Assembly: GCA_958298945.1 (NCBI GenBank)
Contig: CATQJD010000146.1
Span: 2,108,001 to 2,172,000 of the forward strand
Length of the DNA stretch: 64,000 nucleotides
Direction: 5' to 3'
Source: Atherix ibis
Taxonomy: Eukaryota; Arthropoda; Insecta; Diptera; Athericidae
Shown: one piece after another, positions 28,901 to 38,850 of the stretch
Numbering within the stretch: the stretch's first letter is position 1
Layout: every line of letters starts with the position of its first letter
Notes under the pieces: model-generated
Databases searched by the model: none
Told to the model about the DNA's origin: nothing
What the model saw: the letters and a program-made list of their open reading frames with translations, nothing else
Program-made: the position numbers and the translations under genes

Positions 28901-29580
28901 GAAGTAGTATGTTTAAGAGGAATATTAAGTAGTATATTTAAGAGGAATATGAAGTAGTATGTTTAAGAGGAATATGAAGTAGTATGTTTAAGAGGAATAT
29001 GAAGTAGTATGTTTAAGGGGAATATGAAGTAGTATGTTTCAGAGGAATATGAAGTAGTATGTTTAAGAGGAATATGATGTAGTATGTTTAAGAAGAATAT
29101 GAAGTAGTATGTTTAAAAGGAATATGAAGTGCTATGTTTAAGAGAAATATGAAGTAGTATGCTTAAGAGGAATATGAAGTAGTATATTTAAGAGGAACAT
29201 GAAGTAGTATATTTAAGAGGAATATGAAGTAGCATGTTTAAGAGGAATATGAAGTAGTATGTTTAAGAGGAATATGCAGCAGTATATTTAAGAGGAATAT
29301 GAAGTAGTATATTTAAGAGGAATATGAAGTAGTACGTTTAAGAGGAATATGAAGAAGTATATTTAACAGGAATATAAAGTAGTATATTTAAGAAGAATAT
29401 GAAATAGTATGTTTAAGAGAAGTATGAAGTAGTATGTTTAAGAGGAATATGAAGTAGTATGTTTAAGAGGAATATGAAGTAGTATGTTTAAGAGGAATAT
29501 GAAGTCGTATGTTTAAGAGGAATATGAAATAGTATATTTAAGAGGAATATGAAGTAGTATTTTTAAGAGGAATATGAAGT
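25950..29580 (+). repeat. 2.2-kb offset duplication
   Basis: About 25.95-27.3 kb matches about 28.15-29.58 kb at offset 2197, rising to 2247 after two extra units near 28.64-28.69 kb. Shared marks are ACTATTTTAAAG (25962/28159), a 22-bp unit (26269/28466), GAATAAGAAATAG (26398/28595) and GGAACATGAAG (26948/29195). Confidence 0.87.
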
Positions 29581-30440
29581 TGTATGTTTAAGATGAAAAT
29601 GAAGTAGTATATTCAAGAGGAATATGAAGTAGTATGTTTAAGAGGAATATGAAGTAGTATGTTTAAGAGGAATATGAAGTAGTATGTTTCAGAGGAATAT
29701 GAAGTAGTATGTTTAAGAGGAATATGAAGTAGTATGTTTAAGAGGAATATGAAGTAGTATGTTTAAGAGGAATATGAAGTAGTATGTTTAAGAGGAATAT
29801 GAAGTAGTATGTTTAAGAAGAATATGAAGTAGTGTATTTAAGATGAAAATGAAGTAGTATATTTAAGAGGATTATAAAGTAGTATGTTTAAGAGGAATAT
29901 GAAGTAGTATGTTTAAGAGGAATATGAAGTAGTATGTTTAAGAGGAATATGAAGTAGTATGTTTAAGAGGAATATGAAGTAGTATGTTTAAGAGGAATAT
30001 GAAGTAGTATGTTTAAGAGGAATATGAAGTAGTATGTTTAAGAGGAATATGAAGTAGTATATTTAAGAGGAATATGAAGTAGTATGTTTAAGAGGAATAT
30101 GAAGTAGTATGTTTAAGAGGAATATGAAGTAGTATGTTTAAGAGAAATATGAAGTATAATATTTAAGAGGAATATAAAGTAGTATATTTAAGAGGAATAT
30201 GAGGTAGTATATTTAAGAGGAATATGAAGTAGTATGTTTAAGAGGAATATGAAGTAGTATGTTTAAGAGGAATATGAAGTTGTATGTTTAAGATGAAAAT
30301 GAAGTAGTATATTCAAGAGGAATATGAAGTAGTATGTTTAAGAGGAATATGAAGTAGTATGTTTAAGAGGAATATGAAGTAGTATGTTTCAGAGGAATGT
30401 GAAGTAGTATATTTAAGAGGAAAATGAAGTAGTATATTCA
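29581..30440 (+). repeat. 700-bp offset partial duplication
   Basis: An AGATGAAAATG unit followed by TATATTCAAG and TTTCAGAGGAAT occurs at 29591 and again at 30291, 28 units apart. The shared stretch is short (about 110 bp) before the variants differ. Confidence 0.7.
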
Positions 30441-32154
30441 AGAGGAATATGAAGTAGTATGTTTAAGAGGAATATGAAGTAGTATATTTTAGAGGAACAT
30501 GAAGTAGTATATTTAAGAGGAATATGAAGTAGCATGTTTAAGAGGAATATGAAGTAGTATGTTTAAGAGGAATATGCAGCAGTATATTTAAGAGGAATAT
30601 GAAGTAGTATATTTAAGAGGAATATGAAGTAGTACGTTTAAGAGGAATATGAAGAAGTATATTTAACAGGAATATAAAGTAGTATATTTAAGAAGAATAT
30701 GAAATAGTATGTTTAAGAGAAATATGAAGTAGTATGTTTAAGAGGAATATGAAGTAGTATGTTTAAGAGGAATATGAAGTAGTATGTTTAAGAGGAATAT
30801 GAAGTCGTATGTTTAAGAGGAATATGAAATAGTATATTTAAGAGGAATATGAAGTAGTATTTTTAAGAGGAATATGAAGTAGTATATTTAAGAGGAATAT
30901 GAAGTAGTATGTTTAAGAGGAATATGAAGTAGTATGTTTAAGAGGAATATGAAGTAGTATTTTTAAGAGGAATATGAAGTAGTATGTTTAAGAAGAATAT
31001 GAAGTAGTATGTTTAAGAGGAATATGAAGTAGTATGTTTAAGAGGAATATGAAGTAGTATGTTTAAGAGGAATATGATGTAGTATGCTTAAGCGGAATAT
31101 GAAGAAGTATGCCTAAGAGGAATATGAAGTAGTATATTTAAGAGAAATATGAAGTAGTATATTTAAGAGGAATATGAAGTAGTATGTTTAAGAGGAATAT
31201 GAAGTAGTATGTTTAAGAGGAATATGAAGTTGTATGTTTAAGATGAAAATGAAGTAGTATATTTAAGAGGATTATGAAGTAGTATGTTTAAGAGGAATAT
31301 GAAGTGGTATATTTAAGAGGAATATGAAGTTGTATATTTAAGAGGAATATGAAGTAGTATATTTAAGAGGAATATGAAGTAGTATGTTTAAGAGGAATAT
31401 GAAGTAGTATGTTTAAGAGGAATATGAAGTTGTATATTTAAGAGGAATATGAAGTAGTATATTTAAGATTTATAGGAAATAGTATGTTTAAGAGGAATAT
31501 GAAGTAGTATGTTTAAGAGGAATATGAAGTAGTATATTTAAGAGGAATACGAAGTAGTATGTCTAAGAGGAATATGAAGTAGTATGTTTAAGAGGAATAT
31601 GAAGTAGTATGTTTAAGAGGAATATGAAGTAGTATGTTTAAGAGTAATATGAAGTAGTATGTTTAAGAGGAATATGAAGTAGTATGTTTAAGAGGAATAT
31701 GAAGTAGTATGTTTAAGAGGAATATGAAGTAGTATGTTTAAGAGGAATATGAAGTAGTATATTTAAGAGGAATATGAAGTAGTATGTTTAAGAGGAATAT
31801 GAAGTAGTATGTTTAAGAGGAATATGAAGTAGTATGTTTAAGAGAAATATGAAGTATAATATTTAAGAGGAATATAAAGTAGTATATTTAAGAGGAATAT
31901 GAGGTAGTATATTTAAGAGGAATATGAAGTAGTATGTTTAAGAGGAATATGAAGTAGTATGTTTAAGAGGAATATGAAGTAGTATGTTTAAGAGGAATAT
32001 GAAGTAGTATGTTTAAGAGGAATATGAAGTAGTACGTTTAAGAGGAATATGAAGTAGTATGTTTAAGAGGAATATGAAATAGTATGCTTAAGAGGAATAT
32101 GAAGTAGTATATTTAAGAGGAATATGAAGTAGTATATTTAAGAGGAATATGAAG

Positions 32155-32156
32155 TA
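32155..32156. other. TA target-site duplication, left copy
   Basis: The left flank reads TGAAGTA immediately before the inverted repeat. Mariner elements insert at TA and duplicate it; the matching TA is at 33415-33416. Confidence 0.93.
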
Positions 32157-32185
32157 CGTGGGCTACTATATATATTTCTGGCCTA
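32157..32185 (+). repeat. mariner left terminal inverted repeat
   Basis: This 29-bp repeat starts CGTGGGCTAC, has a central TATATATA stretch and ends TCTGGCCTA. It matches the reverse complement of 33386-33414 at 28 of 29 positions; the single difference is G here against A there at the fourth base. It lies downstream of the transposase gene. Transposase binds such repeats through its N-terminal helix-turn-helix domains. Confidence 0.95.
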
Positions 32186-32222
32186 ATAATGAAAATGCGA
32201 ATATTTATCAACGAAAAAGGTT
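32186..32222 (-). other. short 3' non-coding part of the mariner
   Basis: These 37 bp lie between the transposase stop codon and the left inverted repeat. The stretch is AT-rich, with no further motif visible. Confidence 0.7.
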
Positions 32223-32227
32223 TTATT
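32222..32227 (-). terminator. candidate AATAAA polyadenylation signal over the stop codon
   Basis: On the minus strand the end of the gene reads CAATAAAACC. The TAA stop (32223-32225) lies inside an AATAAA hexamer, and only 37 bp remain before the left inverted repeat. This is the only canonical hexamer near the gene's end, so it is a plausible 3'-end signal, but it could be chance. Confidence 0.5.
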
Positions 32228-33239
32228 GTTTTTCAAAATATTCTCCATCAAGATTTATACACTTTTGCATGCGCTCAAACCAATTTTCGAAGCACTTTTT
32301 CCACTCCGATTGAGACACCTCCAAAACATGGTTTTTGAATGCTTCAACAGCATCTTCTGGCGACGAAAATCGTTGAAAGTCATTGGGTGCCAAGTCAGGG
32401 CTGTACGGAGGATGACCCATCAATTCGACGTTTTGTCCGGTCAAAAAGGCGCTGGTTTGAGCCGATGTGTGAGAGCTCGCATTGTCATGGTGCACAATGA
32501 TTCGACTTCTCTTGTTCGTTTTTCGAATTTCTCCGAAGACTTCAGGCAAACAAATGGTGGTGTACCACTCAGAATTGACCGTCCTACGTTGCACAAGCGG
32601 AACAGTCGCCACATGACCAGTTTTGCCAAAGAAACAAGCGACCATTTGCTTCGAAGTGCTTCTTCCACGAACAACTTTCGTTGGATTTGACTCGTCTTGG
32701 AAGACCCACACGGTCGATTGCTGTTTTGTTTCGGGCTCATACGCATAGATCCATGATTCGTCACCTGTGACGATCTTATAAACGTCTTTTGAAGCACCGC
32801 GATCGTATTTTTTCAGCATTTCTTTACACCAATCCACACGAGCCTTTTTTTGAGCGATTGTCAAATTGTGCGGGATCCAACGAGAACAAACCTTTTTTAC
32901 GGCCAGGTGTTCATGCAATATCGAATGTATGCTGGTGGGAGAAATGCCTAGGCATGCCTCTATCTCACGGTATGTCACATGACGGTCTTGCATTATCAGT
33001 TCACGTACGGCATCGATGTTTTCTGGAACAACGGCTGTTTTTGGACGACCTTCACGGAATTCGTCTTTGAGCGAGCGTCGGCCACGATTGAATTCGTTGT
33101 ACCAGTTTTTCACAGTGCTATAGGATGGTGCTTCATAGCCATACAAAGATTTAAGTTCATCGATGCACTCTTGTCGTGATAATCCACGTCGAAAGTTGTG
33201 AAAAATGATCGCACGAAAATGTTCACGAGTTAATTCCAT
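32223..33239 (-). CDS. mariner transposase, DD34D, probable internal deletion
   Basis: The 338-residue frame encodes a cut-and-paste transposase that acts in the nucleus on the element's own inverted repeats. Residues about 5-50 form the first helix-turn-helix, residues 64-67 (GRPK) a basic linker, and residues about 86-112 the second helix-turn-helix. WIPHNLT is at 121-127, corresponding to the WVPHEL-type motif of the family. The catalytic aspartates are D160 (TGDESW), D252 (HHDNASSH) and D287 (after YSPDLAP at 279-285); 34 residues separate the last two, the mariner DD34D signature. Right after D287-F288 the protein jumps to QRFSSPEDA, whereas relatives have about 12 more residues here, including an LFP...K..L.G motif. 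An in-frame 36-nt deletion near 32375/32376 explains both this and the slightly short length (family about 345-350). There is no premature stop. The ATG has A at -3 and G at +4. Probably inactive despite the intact triad. Confidence 0.95.
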   Translation of the reverse strand: MELTREHFRAIIFHNFRRGLSRQECIDELKSLYGYEAPSYSTVKNWYNEFNRGRRSLKDEFREGRPKTAVVPENIDAVRELIMQDRHVTYREIEACLGISPTSIHSILHEHLAVKKVCSRWIPHNLTIAQKKARVDWCKEMLKKYDRGASKDVYKIVTGDESWIYAYEPETKQQSTVWVFQDESNPTKVVRGRSTSKQMVACFFGKTGHVATVPLVQRRTVNSEWYTTICLPEVFGEIRKTNKRSRIIVHHDNASSHTSAQTSAFLTGQNVELMGHPPYSPDLAPNDFQRFSSPEDAVEAFKNHVLEVSQSEWKKCFENWFERMQKCINLDGEYFEKQ

Positions 33240-33385
33240 TTTTTTGCCAAATTGATTTTTTCAAGTCACTGTAAACAACACAAATGATAGTCGTACGTCA
33301 AAACGTTCTGAGTACGTTTATGCTAAAAAATGTCAAACTTTCCAATGGAAATGTCAGATCGCACCTGGCAACACTTAGTGTTGCC
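33240..33385 (-). other. transposase 5' leader, non-coding
   Basis: This 146-bp stretch lies between the start codon and the right inverted repeat. It has mixed composition, a run of seven T just upstream of the ATG on the + strand, and a 19-bp palindrome against the inverted repeat. No clear TATA box or further open frame is visible. It should hold whatever promoter the transposase uses. Confidence 0.6.
33367..33385. repeat. perfect 9-bp-arm palindrome beside the right inverted repeat
   Basis: The arms GGCAACACT (33367-33375) and AGTGTTGCC (33377-33385) are exact reverse complements around a single T. The palindrome abuts the right inverted repeat, and nothing like it is seen inside the left end. 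It could be a protein-binding site or a hairpin in the leader; its role is unknown. Confidence 0.85.
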
Positions 33386-33414
33386 TAGGCCAGAAATATA
33401 TATAGTAGCCTACG
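33386..33414 (-). repeat. mariner right terminal inverted repeat
   Basis: Read on the minus strand this begins CGTAGGCTAC and ends TCTGGCCTA, pairing with 32157-32185 with one mismatch. It lies on the promoter side of the transposase, about 150 bp upstream of the start codon. Its TATATATA core is the only TATA-like stretch noticed upstream, but use as a promoter is unproven. Confidence 0.95.
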
Positions 33415-33416
33415 TA
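33415..33416. other. TA target-site duplication, right copy
   Basis: The right inverted repeat is followed by TA and then GCATGTTTAAG, which continues the satellite unit broken at 32154. Joining the flanks through one TA gives GAAGTAGCATGT, a variant found many times elsewhere in the array. Confidence 0.93.
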
Positions 33417-36400
33417 GCATGTTTAAGAGGAATATGAAGTAGTATGTTTAAGATGAATATGCAGCAGTGTATTTAAGAGGAATATGAAGTAGTATATTTA
33501 AGAGGAATATGAAGTAGTACGTTTAAGAGGAATATGAAGTAGTATATTTAACAGGAATATTAAGAAGTATATTTAAGAGGAATATGAAATAGTATGTTTA
33601 AGAAAAATATGAAGTAGTATGTTTAAGAGGAATATGAAGTAGTATGTTTAAGAGGAATATGAAGTAGTATGTTTAAGAGGAAATGAAGTCGTATGTTTAA
33701 GAGGAATATGAAATAGTATATTTAAGAGGAATATGAAGTAGTATTTTTAAGAGGAATATGAAGTAGTATATTTAAGAGGAATATGAAGTAGTATGTTTAA
33801 GAGGAATATGAAGTAGTATGTTTAAGAGGAATATGAAGTAGTATGTTTAAGAGGAATATGAAGTAGTATGTTTAAGAGGAATATGAAGTAGTATTTTAAA
33901 GAGGAATATGAAGTAATATGTTTAAGAGGAATATGAAGTAGTATGTTTAAGAGAAATATGAAGTAGTATGTTTAAGAGGAATATGAAGTAGTATGTTTAA
34001 GAGAAATATGAAGTAGTATGTTTAAGAGAAATATGAAGTATTATATTTAAGAGGAATATGAAGTAGTATATGTAAGAGGAATATGAGGTAGTATATTTAA
34101 GAGCAATATGAAGTAGTATGTTTAAGAGGAATATGAACTAGTATGTTTAAGAGGAATATGAAGTAGTATGTTTAAGACGAATATGAAGTAGTATGTTTAA
34201 GAAGAATATGAAGTAGTATGTTTAAAAGGAATATGAAGTGCTATGTTTAAGAGAAATATGAAGTAGCATGTGTAAGAGGAATATGTAGTAGTATATTTAA
34301 GAGGAATATGAAGTAGTATATTTAAGAGGAATATGAAGTAGCATGTTTAAGAGGAATATGAAGTAGTATGTTTAAGAGGAATATGCAGCAGTATATTTAA
34401 GAGGAATATGAAATAGTATATTTAAGAGGAATATGAAGTAGTACGTTTAAGAGGAATATGAAGTAGTATATTTAACAGGAATATGAAGTAGTATATTTAA
34501 GAGGAATATGAAATAGTATGTTTAAGAGAAATATGAAGTAGTATGTTTAAGAGGAATATGAAGTAGTATGTTTAAGAGGAATATGAAGTAGTATATTTAA
34601 GAGGAATATGAAGTAGTATGTTTAAGAGGAATATGAAGTAGTATGTTTAAGAGGAATATGAAGTAGTATGTTTAAGAGAAATATGAAGTATAATATTTAA
34701 GAGGAATATAAAGTAGTATATTTAAGAGGAATATGAGGTAGTATATTTAAGAGGAATATGAAGTAGTATGTTTAAGAGGAATATGAAGTAGTATGTTTAA
34801 GAGGAATATGAAGTTGTATGTTTAAGATGAAAATGAAGTAGTATATTCAAGAGGAATATGAAGTAGTATGTTTAAGAGGAATATGAAGTAGTATGTTTAA
34901 GAGGAATATGAAGTAGTATGTTTCAGAGGAATGTGAAGTAGTATATTTAAGAGGAAAATGAAGTAGTATATTCAAGAGGAATATGAAGTAGTATGTTTAA
35001 GAGGAATATGAAGTAGTATATTTAAGAGGAACATGAAGTAGTATATTTAAGAGGAATATGAAGTAGCATGTTTAAGAGGAATATGAAGTAGTATGTTTAA
35101 GAGGAATATGCAGCAGTATATTTAAGAGGAATATGAAGTAGTATATTTAAGAGGAATATGAAGTAGTACGTTTAAGAGGAATATGAAGAAGTATATTTAA
35201 CAGGAATATAAAGTAGTATATTTAAGAAGAATATGAAATAGTATGTTTAAGAGAAATATGAAGTAGTATGTTTAAGAGGAATATGAAGTAGTATGTTTAA
35301 GAGGAATATGAAGTAGTATGTTTAAGAGGAATATGAAGTCGTATGTTTAAGAGGAATATGAAATAGTATATTTAAGAGGAATATGAAGTAGTATTTTTAA
35401 GAGGAATATGAAGTAGTATATTTAAGAGGAATATGAAGTAGTATGTTTAAGAGGAATATGAAGTAGTATGTTTAAGAGGAATATGAAGTAGTATTTTTAA
35501 GAGGAATATGAAGTAGTATGTTTAAGAAGAATATGAAGTAGTATGTTTAAGAGGAATATGAAGTAGTATGTTTAAGAGGAATATGAAGTAGTATGTTTAA
35601 GAGGAATATGATGTAGTATGCTTAAGCGGAATATGAAGAAGTATGCCTAAGAGGAATATGAAGTAGTATATTTAAGAGAAATATGAAGTAGTATATTTAA
35701 GAGGAATATGAAGTAGTATGTTTAAGAGGAATATGAAGTAGTATGTTTAAGAGGAATATGAAGTTGTATGTTTAAGATGAAAATGAAGTAGTATATTTAA
35801 GAGGATTATGAAGTAGTATGTTTAAGAGGAATATGAAGTGGTATATTTAAGAGGAATATGAAGTTGTATATTTAAGAGGAATATGAAGTAGTATATTTAA
35901 GAGGAATATGAAGTAGTATGTTTAAGAGGAATATGAAGTATATGTTTAAGAGGAATATGAAGTTGTATATTTAAGAGGAATATGAAGTAGTATATTTAAG
36001 ATTTATAGGAAATAGTATGTTTAAGAGGAATATGAAGTAGTATGTTTAAGAGGAATATGAAGTAGTATATTTAAGAGGAATACGAAGTAGTATGTCTAAG
36101 AGGAATATGAAGTAGTATGTTTAAGAGGAATATGAAGTAGTAAGTTTAAGAGGAATATGAAGTAGTATGTTTAAGAGTAATATGAAGTAGTATGTTTAAG
36201 AGGAATATGAAGTAGTATGTTTAAGAGGAATATGAAGTAGTATGTTTAAGAGGAATATGAAGTAGTATGTTTAAGAGGAATATGAAGTAGTATATTTAAG
36301 AGGAATATGAAGTAGTATGTTTAAGAGGAATATGAAGTAGTATGTTTAAGAGGAATATGAAGTAGTATGTTTAAGAGAAATATGAAGTATAATATTTAAG

Positions 36401-36683
36401 AGGAATATAAAGTAGTATATTTAAGAGGAATATGAGGTAGTATATTTAAGAGGAATATGAAGTAGTATGTTTAAGAGGAATATGAAGTTGTATGTTTAAG
36501 AGGAATATGAAGTAGTATGTTTAAGAGGAATATGAAGTAGTATGTTTAAGAGGAATATGAAGTAGTACGTTTAAGAGGAATATGAAGTAGTATGTTTAAG
36601 AGGAATATGAAATAGTATGCTTAAGAGGAATATGAAGTAGTATATTTAAGAGGAATATGAAGTAGTATATTTAAGAGGAATAT

Positions 36684-36694
36684 GAAGTAGCATG
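36684..36694 (+). other. paralogous empty site for the mariner insertion
   Basis: The satellite here reads GAAGTAGCATG with a single TA at 36688-36689. The order of variant monomers on the left (GAAATAGTATGC, then two TATAT units) and on the right (ATGCAGCAGTGT, GTACGT, ATTAAGAAG, then AAGAAAAAT) matches the two flanks of the mariner. Two substitutions were noted in the first 180 bp or so of the right flank. The offsets are 4533 bp from the left flank and 3273 bp from the right flank; the difference is exactly the 1,258-bp element plus one TA. Confidence 0.92.
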
Positions 36695-38189
36695 TTTAAG
36701 AGGAATATGAAGTAGTATGTTTAAGAGGAATATGCAGCAGTGTATTTAAGAGGAATATGAAGTAGTATATTTAAGAGGAATATGAAGTAGTACGTTTAAG
36801 AGGAATATGAAGTAGTATATTTAACAGGAATATTAAGAAGTATATATAAGAGGAATATGAAATAGTATGTTTAAGAAAAATATGAAGTAGTATGTTTAAG
36901 AGGAATATGAAGTAGTATGTTTAAGAGGAATATGAAGTAGTATGTTTAAGAGGAAATGAAGTCGTATGTTTAAGAGGAATATGAAATAGTATATTTAAGA
37001 GGAATATGAAGTAGTATTTTTAAGAGGAATATGAAGTAGTATATTTAAGAGGAATATGAAGTAGTATGTTTAAGAGGAATATGAAGTAGTATGTTTAAGA
37101 GGAATATGAAGTAGTATGTTTAAGAGGAATATGAAGTAGTATGTTTAAGAGGAATATGAAGTAGTATTTTAAAGAGGAATATGAAGTAATATGTTTAAGA
37201 GGAATATGAAGTAGTATGTTTAAGAGAAATATGAAGTAGTATGTTTAAGAGGAATATGAAGTAGTATGTTTAAGAGGAATATGAAGTAGTATATTTAAGA
37301 GGAATATGAAGTAGTATGTTTAAGAGAAATATGAAGTAGTATGTTTAAGAGAAATATGAAGTATTATATTTAAGAGGAATATGAAGTAGTATATGTAATA
37401 GGAATATGAGGTAGTATATTTAAGAGCAATATGAAGTAGTATGTTTAAGAGGAATATGAACTAGTATGTTTAAGAGGAATATGAAGTAGTATGTTTAAGA
37501 GGAATATGAAGTAGTATGTTTAAGAAGAATATGAAGTAGTATGTTTAAAAGGAATATGAAGTGCTATGTTTAAGAGAAATATGAAGTAGCATGCGTAAGA
37601 GGAATATGTAGTAGTATATTTAAGAGGAATATGAAGTAGTATATTTAAGAGGAATATGAAGTAGCATGTTTAAGAGGAATATGAAGTAGTATGTTTAAGA
37701 GGAATATGCAGCAGTATATTTAAGAGGAATATGAAATAGTATATTTAAGAGGAATATGAAGTAGTACGTTTAAGAGGAATATGAAGTAGTATATTTAACA
37801 GGAATATGAAGTAGTATATTTAAGAGGAATATGAAATAGTATGTTTAAGAGAAATATGAAGTACTATGTTTAAGAGGAATATGAAGTAGTATGTTTAAGA
37901 GGAATATGAAGTAGTATGTTTAAGAGGAATATGAAGTCGTATGTTTAAGAGGAATATGAAATAGTGTATTTAAGAGGAATATGAAGTAGTATTTTTAAGA
38001 GGAATATGAAGTAGTATATTTAAGAGGAATATGAAGTAGTATGTTTAAGAGGAATATGAAGTAGTATGTTTAAGAGGAATATGAAGTAGTATGTTTAAGA
38101 GGAATATGAAGTAGTACGTTTAAGAGGAATATGAAGTAGTATGTTTAAGAGGAATATGAAGTAACATGTTTAAGAGGAATATGACGTAG

Positions 38190-38850
38190 TATGTTTAAGA
38201 GGAATATGATGTAGTATGCTTAAGCGGAATATGAAGAAGTATGCCTAAGAGGAATATGAAGTAGTATATTTAAGAGAAATATGAAGTAGTATATTTAAGA
38301 GGAATATGAAGTAGTGTGTTTAAGAGGAATATGAAGTAGTATGTTTAAGAGGAATATGAAGTTGTATGTTTAAGATGAAAATGAAGTAGTATATTTAAGA
38401 GGATTATGAAGTAGTATGTTTAAGAGGAATATGAAGTGGTATATTTAAGAGGGATACGAAGTTGTATATTTAAGAGGAATATGAAGTAGTATATTTAAGA
38501 GGAATATGAAGTAGTATGTTTAAGAGGAATATGATGTAGTATGCTTAAGCGGAATAAGAAGAAGTATGCCTAAGAGGAATATGAAGTAGTATATTTAAGA
38601 GAAATATGAAGTAGTATATTTAAGAGGAATATGAAGTAGTATGTTTAAGAGGAATGTGAAGTAGTATGTTTAAGAGGAATATGAAGTTGTATGTTTAAGA
38701 TGAAAATGAAGTAGTATATTTAAGAGGATTATGTAGTAGTATGTTTAAGAGGAATATGAAGTGGTATATTTAAGAGGAATATGAAGTTGTATATTTAAGA
38801 GGAATATGAAGTAGTATATTTAAGAGGAATATGAAGTAGTATGTTTAAGA
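38190..38850 (+). repeat. 325-bp tandem duplication
   Basis: Units TTAAGCGG at 38220 and 38545, each followed by GAAGAAGTATGCC, AAGATGAAAATG, GATTATG and GTGGTATAT units, repeat at 325 bp (13 units). Confidence 0.87.

Larger units (their letters stand above)
1..32156 (+). repeat. 25-bp satellite array, left block
   Basis: This block is continuous head-to-tail 25-bp monomers in one orientation, about 1,286 units. The + strand consensus is TTAAGAGGAATA at unit positions 1-12 and TGAAGTAGTATGT at 13-25; it contains no C and is 28% G. Most units differ from consensus by zero to two substitutions. The commonest variant is G to A at position 24 (TATGT or TATAT); others include GAAATAG, GAAGTTG, GAAGTGG, GATTATG, TATGC and AGCAT. 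Every unit carries stop codons on the + strand, and the minus strand has a TAA once per unit, so long frames cannot persist. The array is already in register at base 1, so it continues to the left. I see no gene, RNA gene or unrelated sequence in this block. A heterochromatic location is inferred from the structure alone. Confidence 0.98.
32157..33414 (-). mobile_element. mariner (Tc1/mariner superfamily) DNA transposon
   Basis: This is a 1,258-bp element with 29-bp terminal inverted repeats, a TA duplication on each side and a single transposase frame on the minus strand that fills most of it. That is the standard plan and size of a mariner (usually about 1.3 kb). Base composition changes abruptly from the C-free satellite to ordinary mixed sequence at both edges. 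Removing the element and one TA restores a normal satellite unit across the junction (GAAG-TA-GCATG), so the insertion was precise and neither end has been trimmed. Both ends look competent, but the transposase appears to carry an internal deletion, so the copy is probably non-autonomous unless another copy supplies enzyme. I cannot assign a subfamily with confidence. Confidence 0.97.
30100..37400 (+). repeat. 3.27-kb tandem duplication spanning the mariner
   Basis: About 30.1-32.15 kb matches 34.6-36.69 kb (offset 4533-4534), and 33.42-34.1 kb matches 36.69-37.4 kb (offset 3273, later 3323). Without the transposon the offset is about 3274 throughout. Shared marks are GTATAATATTTAAG (30154/34688), TTTCAGAGGAATGT (30387/34921), the landmark pairs at 31088 and 35622, and a 24-bp AGGAAATGAAGTCG unit (33673/36946). 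Only the left copy carries the mariner. Confidence 0.9.

Noticed and set aside
32226..33179. Other open frames of 66-154 codons overlapping the transposase on either strand
   Set aside because: They are antisense or shifted readings of the transposase gene, with no recognisable domain and no separate signals.
32157..33414. Tc1 or pogo element instead of mariner
   Set aside because: Second-to-third aspartate spacing is exactly 34 and the third residue is D, with WIPHNLT and YSPDLAP motifs and 29-bp ends; Tc1 would show DD34E.
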